In this document: one piece after another, positions 59,524-64,000 of the stretch | How positions within the stretch are numbered: position 1 is the first letter of the stretch | Layout: each line of letters opens with the position of its first letter | Source: Trueperella pecoris | Lineage (GTDB): Bacteria; Actinomycetota; Actinomycetes; Actinomycetales; Actinomycetaceae | Assembly: GCF_014926385.1 (NCBI RefSeq) | Contig: NZ_CP053291.1 | Location: 1,922,001-1,986,000 of the forward strand | Reading direction: 5' to 3' | DNA length: 64,000 nucleotides | Made by a program: the position numbers and the translations under genes | The notes under the pieces: generated by a model | What the model was told of the DNA's origin: nothing | What the model saw: only the letters and a program-made list of their open reading frames with translations | The model's database searches: none

Positions 59524-62237
59524 TGACCACCACGCCGCAGCCTCACTCCGGGGCGGAGCCAGCCTCTCCACCACCGGCCGGTGCGAAGACGGCCGATACG
59601 AAGACGGCCGGGGTGCCGGGGCCTTCCCGCTCCCCCGCCGCCGAGGTCGACCTGGCGGTCGGAGGGATGACGTGTGCCTCGTGCGTGGCGCGCGTGGAGA
59701 AGAAGCTCAACAAGCTCGACGGCGTACGAGCCGTGGTCAACCTCGCCACCGAACGCGCACACATTGAGCTGGACCCGTCGGCGGCCTCGCTTTCCAACGC
59801 GGAGCTGATCGCCGTCGTCGTCAAGGCCGGCTATGATGCCTCCTTGATTCGCAGGCACGACGACGTCGGGCCAGTGAACGTCCCCAGCGCGGGCTCTCGC
59901 TCTGGCGCGGGCTCTCGCCCCGGCGGGGAATATGACGTAGGTTCGGGCAGCGTGCCGGAAAGCGGCGAGTTCTCGGGCGCGGCACCCGTCGCCACGAGCG
60001 ACTCACATACGGCCGACGAGGCCGAACGGTCCCAGGCCGCCCAAGATGCAGCCGACGCAGCCGCCAAGGCTCGCGTTGCGGACCTGTGGCGCAGGTTCAA
60101 GGTCTCGGCGGTGCTGTCGGTGCCGGTGATTGGGCTGTCGATGTTCCCGGCGCTCCAATTCGCAGGTTGGCAGTGGCTGATCGCCGTTCTCAGCCTCGTC
60201 ATCGCCGTCTGGTGTGGCTGGCCCTTCCACCGCGCGGCCTTCCGGGCGGCACGCTACGGAGCCTCGACGATGGACACACTCGTGTCACTTGGCGTAATCG
60301 CCTCCATGGGATGGTCGTTGTGGGCGCTGGTGTTCGGGGGCGCAGGCGGCATGGACTACACCATGCACATGACCGGCATCCACGGCCTGGGGCATGCGGC
60401 CTCTCCTCACATCTACTTCGAATCCGCGGCGATGATCGTGACGTTCTTGCTGGTCGGACGTTGGCTTGAGGCGCGCTCGCGGCATCATGCGGGCGACGCC
60501 TTGCGAGCCCTCCTCGAGCTCGGCGCCAGCGAGGCCCTGCTCGTCAGCCGGGCCGACACCACGCTCTGCGCCTCGACGCCGGCCAGCCCCGCGGGCCCCT
60601 CGGATGGCCGCCCCGTCACGCTGTCGGATGCCGACCCCATCACCCCCGAGGCCACGATGCGAATGATCCCCGCCTCCGACCTTCGCGTCGGAGACATCTT
60701 CCGCGTACGCCCGGGCGAAAAGGTGGCGGCTGACGGCGTCGTCGTATCGGGGACGTCTTCCATCGACGCCTCGCTCGTGACAGGCGAATCCGTCCCCGTC
60801 GACGTCGGGCCCGGAGACCCCGTGACCGGCGCAACGCTCAACGTCCACGGCTCCCTCGATATCCGCGCCACGCGGGTGGGCGAGGAGACGACGCTGGCGC
60901 AGATGGGCCGCCTGCTCGCCGAGGCGCAGACCGGAAAAGCCCCCGTCCAACGCATCGCCGACCGCATCTCAGCCGTCTTCGTTCCGGGTGTCATCGCGAT
61001 CGCACTCGCAACCTTCGCCATCCGCCTCGCCATCGGCAACCCGCTCCAGATGGCCCTGGCCTCTGCCATCACCGTGTTGGTCGTGGCGTGCCCGTGTGCC
61101 CTGGGACTGGCCACGCCGACCGCGCTCCTCGTGGGCTCCGGCCGACTCTCCCGGCTTGGCGCGCTCATCCGCGGCCCCGAAGTACTCGAAAGCGCTCACC
61201 GCGTGGACACCATCATGCTCGACAAGACCGGCACACTCACCACCGGCATCATGAGCGTCAACGCCGTTGAACCCGCCCCCGATTCTGGCCTGGACGCCCC
61301 CATGCTCCTCGCCCTCGCCGCTGGGCTCGAGGGCCATTCCGAACACCCCGTTGCCCAGGCGATCGTGCGCGCGGCCCGCGACGAGGGCATCACGCCGGCC
61401 GTCGTCTCCGAGTTCGAAAACCATTCCGGCCATGGGGTTTCTGGGCGCGTCGATTCCTCGGCGCTCGCCACGAGTGGTAGGGCAGCGGGCGACATCGGCT
61501 CAGGCGACATCGGCTCGGGAAGCAGCTCCTCAACCCTCATCGCCGCCGGCCGCCTCGACTGGCTCGCCAACCGCCTGCGTTCCGACGCCAACCACCTTCG
61601 TTCCGGCGTCGGCACCATCCGCGCGCGCGTCGGCGCGTTGGAGGAAACGGGCGCGACCGTCGTCGTGATCGCTGTCAACGACGCCGTCGCCGGGCTCATC
61701 GCCGTCCGCGACACCGTGCGCCCCGAAGCCGCCGCAACGATCGCAGCCTTGCGCGCGGGCGGCCTGACCGCCGTCGTCGTGACGGGTGACAACGCGGGTG
61801 CCGCCGCAACGGTCGCCGACGAGCTCGGCATCGAAGACGTACGGGCGGGCGTCTTACCTGACCAGAAGCTTCAGATCCTCCGCGACCTGCAGGGCGCGGG
61901 CCGGCGCGTGGCGATGGTGGGCGACGGGGTCAACGACGCAGCCGTGCTGGCGGGCGCCGACCTCTCGATCGCGATGGGCTCGGGGACCGACGTCGCCAAA
62001 GCCGCCGCCGACATCACCATCGTGAATTCGGATATCCGGGCCATTCCAGCGTCGTTACACGTGTCCGGCCGTACGCTCACGATCATCAAGGAGAACCTCG
62101 CCTGGGCCTTCTCCTACAACCTCGTGGCCATCCCCCTCGCCGTCTTCGGCCTGATCGTGCCGGGCATCGCGGCGTTTGCGATGGCGAGCTCCTCCGTGAT
62201 CGTCGTGGCGAATTCGCTGCGGCTGCGCGCCGCTTAG
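59523..62237 (+). CDS. copA: Copper-exporting P1B-type ATPase
   Basis: A 904-aa P-type ATPase. An N-terminal HMA domain has GGMTCASC (about residues 47-54), followed by an Asp/Ser/Gly-rich linker (about 110-180). Then come the membrane domain with the transport motif ACPCALGLATPTALL, the actuator VTGESVPVD, the phosphorylation site MLDKTGTLTTG, the nucleotide-binding EGHSEHPVAQAI and the hinge VGDGVNDAAVLAGADLSIAM. Two insertions of disordered sequence (about 350-375 and 640-665) make it longer than usual. It pumps Cu(I) out of the cytosol using ATP. Confidence 0.95.
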   Translation: MTTTPQPHSGAEPASPPPAGAKTADTKTAGVPGPSRSPAAEVDLAVGGMTCASCVARVEKKLNKLDGVRAVVNLATERAHIELDPSAASLSNAELIAVVVKAGYDASLIRRHDDVGPVNVPSAGSRSGAGSRPGGEYDVGSGSVPESGEFSGAAPVATSDSHTADEAERSQAAQDAADAAAKARVADLWRRFKVSAVLSVPVIGLSMFPALQFAGWQWLIAVLSLVIAVWCGWPFHRAAFRAARYGASTMDTLVSLGVIASMGWSLWALVFGGAGGMDYTMHMTGIHGLGHAASPHIYFESAAMIVTFLLVGRWLEARSRHHAGDALRALLELGASEALLVSRADTTLCASTPASPAGPSDGRPVTLSDADPITPEATMRMIPASDLRVGDIFRVRPGEKVAADGVVVSGTSSIDASLVTGESVPVDVGPGDPVTGATLNVHGSLDIRATRVGEETTLAQMGRLLAEAQTGKAPVQRIADRISAVFVPGVIAIALATFAIRLAIGNPLQMALASAITVLVVACPCALGLATPTALLVGSGRLSRLGALIRGPEVLESAHRVDTIMLDKTGTLTTGIMSVNAVEPAPDSGLDAPMLLALAAGLEGHSEHPVAQAIVRAARDEGITPAVVSEFENHSGHGVSGRVDSSALATSGRAAGDIGSGDIGSGSSSSTLIAAGRLDWLANRLRSDANHLRSGVGTIRARVGALEETGATVVVIAVNDAVAGLIAVRDTVRPEAAATIAALRAGGLTAVVVTGDNAGAAATVADELGIEDVRAGVLPDQKLQILRDLQGAGRRVAMVGDGVNDAAVLAGADLSIAMGSGTDVAKAAADITIVNSDIRAIPASLHVSGRTLTIIKENLAWAFSYNLVAIPLAVFGLIVPGIAAFAMASSSVIVVANSLRLRAA

Positions 62238-62672
62238 CCGGACCGTTTGGACAACCGGGCTTGGCTTCGGCGTCACGCCGTATTTGACGCCGCGGTAGTA
62301 CCAAACCACCGCCGCAGCGCCAAAAAGGCCGACCCCCACGAAAACAAGCCGTAAGCAGCTGCTACCTCGGCGCTTTCGAGCTACCGGGAGAGAATGATGC
62401 TACCGCGGCGTACATGTGGCTCATCCCATGGCACCCAGAGCCCACCCGATGGCAAATAAAAACATTCCCATAGCATCCAGATCCCGCCCCTTGGCGGCTC
62501 GAGCTCACCGACCGCTTCCAGAGTTTGACCATGACCACCCGAAGCGAGCAACCCCCGCGCGGGCGAGCCCAATTCCCGCTCGGACCGATGCCATTCCCGC
62601 TCAGCGACCTCGGGGAATGCGGCCCACCGCGATAACAGACCGTTTTGCCTAGCAAATGAGTAGGATCATGGT
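62238..62672. other. Gene-free stretch between copA and the last gene
   Basis: About 435 bp. It contains an imperfect 29-bp direct repeat (62425-62453 and 62467-62495, both starting CCCAT and ending GGC) and, next to copA, a minus-strand frame of about 95 codons starting near 62339 that mostly lies antisense to copA and is not convincing. A TAGGAT -10 box lies at 62661-62666. Confidence 0.55.
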
Positions 62673-64000
62673 GTGAATTGGCAACAGAATTCCGACAATG
62701 CCGGTCTAGACCAGCCCTCAACCCTGCACGAGGGCTCAGCCGAGTCGTCCGCACCAGCCACGCCCGCGCCAACCCACCCGGCGCCCACGCCCGCGCCGAA
62801 TTCCCCAACCCCCACCCCAACCCCAGCCCCCGCCCCCACGCGAGAGGTTCTCCTCATCGACACTCGGCAGCGGTGGATGCGCAACCCGGCGGACATGTTC
62901 GGGGCGGTGATGGGCCTGGTGGGGATCGCGGTTGTTGCGCTTGTTGCGGTGTATGGCAAGACCACGACGGTGGCTGTCACCGAGGACGTCCGTTTGGTGA
63001 CGGGTGGTGTTCTCGAGACGATCCTGGCCCTTCCGATCAACGCACTTGAGGGCCTCATGTCCTTCTTCTTGCCGTTCATTTTGCTGGGCGAGATGGTCTT
63101 CCACCGGCGCTGGCGCACGCTCGTGACGGCCGTTGTTGCCTCGGCCGCTGCGGTGTCGGTCTCTTGGCTGGTGGTGTGGATGGGTTCGAAGTGGTGGCCG
63201 CAGTCACTCCTGTTTGACGAGCTCTCCGGTTCCTTCCAGCGCCAGTCCGTCTTGGCGGCATTGCCGTATGTGGCGATGCTCGCCACGTTGCTCACGGTCT
63301 CGAGCTCGACGAAAGGCTCGCGCATTGCGCGTGTGGGCTGGTGGTTGCTGGGCATCGTTCTCGTCTTGTCGATTCTTCAGGGTAATCAGAGCCTGCCCGG
63401 GGCACTGTTCACGATCCTTATTGGCGTCATTGCGGGCCTCCTGACCCGTTACATCGTGGGCGGCACGCCCGAGCGGACGACGGGCGCGGCATTCATCGCG
63501 ATGATTCGCAAGTCGGGGATCGACGTGGTCAACGCCGTCCGGGTTGACGAGCTCACCGCCGATGACCTCCTCTACGCCTTCAACGTCACTACCTCGGCAC
63601 CTCTCGGACACACGAATCTGACCAGCCTCGAGCCGCTTCGTAAAATTCTCGAATCCTCCCCCAGCGACACCACGGGCACCCGGAGTTTGATCAACGAGAT
63701 CAATTCCCTTTTTCCTCACGACGACGAACGCGAGCTTAGCGGCCTCGATGTCTATTCCTTCCGGGAGGAGCTCCGCAAGCGGTATCCGACCACGATGCCG
63801 TCGGCCGTCTCGCGCAATTACTTGGCGACCGACATTTACGGTCACACCTATCATCTCATGGTGCTGGACAACGACCGGCAGATCCTGTCCTTCCTTGACG
63901 ACTTCTGGGCCCGCCTCACCATGCGCACGGCGATTCGCCAGACTCGCCGCACCCTCGATGCCACAGCCGAACACATGGTTCTTGTTCAGACGAGGGCGGA
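62673..64000 (+). CDS. Large multi-pass membrane protein, N-terminal part
   Basis: The frame starts at GTG 62673 and runs off the window, giving 442 residues. Residues 1-60 are a Pro/Ala/Thr-rich cytoplasmic tail. RWMRNPADMFGAVMGLVGIA then begins a block of about six membrane segments (70-265), followed by a soluble domain (270-442). The RNPxD-plus-membrane pattern resembles large actinobacterial flippase-like or lysylphosphatidylglycerol-synthase-type membrane proteins, but the diagnostic parts would lie beyond the edge. TAGGAT six bases before GTG suggests a leaderless start. Confidence 0.7.
   Translation, partial: MNWQQNSDNAGLDQPSTLHEGSAESSAPATPAPTHPAPTPAPNSPTPTPTPAPAPTREVLLIDTRQRWMRNPADMFGAVMGLVGIAVVALVAVYGKTTTVAVTEDVRLVTGGVLETILALPINALEGLMSFFLPFILLGEMVFHRRWRTLVTAVVASAAAVSVSWLVVWMGSKWWPQSLLFDELSGSFQRQSVLAALPYVAMLATLLTVSSSTKGSRIARVGWWLLGIVLVLSILQGNQSLPGALFTILIGVIAGLLTRYIVGGTPERTTGAAFIAMIRKSGIDVVNAVRVDELTADDLLYAFNVTTSAPLGHTNLTSLEPLRKILESSPSDTTGTRSLINEINSLFPHDDERELSGLDVYSFREELRKRYPTTMPSAVSRNYLATDIYGHTYHLMVLDNDRQILSFLDDFWARLTMRTAIRQTRRTLDATAEHMVLVQTRA

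Noticed and set aside
62055-62339. Minus-strand frame starting GVGLFGAAAVVWYY near the end of copA
   Set aside because: Only its first 30 or so codons lie outside copA; the rest is antisense to conserved ATPase sequence. No ribosome site was seen. A tiny membrane peptide cannot be excluded.

Overview
The window is high-GC DNA from an actinobacterium. Gene content (MshB-free but Mrp-, TorD- and MoxR/DUF58-rich), GTG starts, several leaderless promoters and the protein families suggest a host-associated member of the Actinomycetaceae (Trueperella/Arcanobacterium/Actinomyces-like). The genus is inference; no rRNA or marker phylogeny is available here. Gene density is high, with one tRNA, one riboswitch, no rRNA, no CRISPR array and no recognisable transposase.

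Layout. 0-6 kb: the end of an S9 peptidase, a TorD-type chaperone, a FetB-like permease, a ROK kinase, a frameshifted secreted SGNH hydrolase and MobA. 6-9.3 kb: a strong promoter drives a small secreted protein whose frame is broken at a run of nine G, followed by an ABC ATPase and two membrane proteins (a candidate phase-variable secretion or bacteriocin-like locus). 9.4-17.5 kb: cupin, MFS, DUF4921, a decayed low-GC secreted protein, and a TPP-riboswitch-controlled thiamine ABC importer (thiB-thiP-thiQ). 17.5-25.6 kb: a complete Mrp/Mnh cation/proton antiporter operon (A-B fused, then C, D, E, F, G) and dcd. 25.9-31 kb: tRNA-Gly(CCC) followed by an accessory island with an RloC-like AAA ATPase and a Fic protein, ending at an N-terminally truncated corA. 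31-33.7 kb: macrodomain, nitroreductase and a GH36-like alpha-galactosidase pseudogene. 33.8-39.6 kb: an envelope-lipid cluster with two tandem LtaS/MdoB-like phosphoglycerol transferase paralogues, a membrane protein and a phosphatidylcholine-synthase-like enzyme. 39.7-44.9 kb: ferrochelatase, aldo/keto reductase, lipoprotein, luciferase-like oxidoreductase and DUF4126. 45-50.8 kb: a tightly overlapping MoxR-DUF58-vWA-vWA-TPR operon translationally coupled to aroD. 50.9-64 kb: DUF6636-like protein, YwiC-like protein, hisC, a YvlD-like holin-family protein, fructosamine kinase, purB, dedA, an unknown 494-aa protein, copZ-copA and the start of a large membrane protein.

Non-coding structure is the most unusual part. 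Two dispersed repeat families occur three times each. Family 1 is a 19-bp-period tandem repeat (unit RRGTGCG-N7-GCGGAG-like) arranged head-to-head as inverted arrays at about 5969-6080, 25740-25860 and 52660-52765. Family 2 is a 77-bp element with inverted termini (GGCAAATCCTGTGAG/TCACAGGATTTGGCGG) at 18485-18561, 32316-32392 and 51643-51719; one copy lies inside the mrpF reading frame and another supplies the 5' end of the ywiC-like gene.

Several genes are broken by indels or deletions (SGNH hydrolase, poly-G gene, the 13.2 kb secreted protein, GH36 gene, corA). Some may be sequencing errors, but the GH36 and corA cases involve missing domains and look like real decay.
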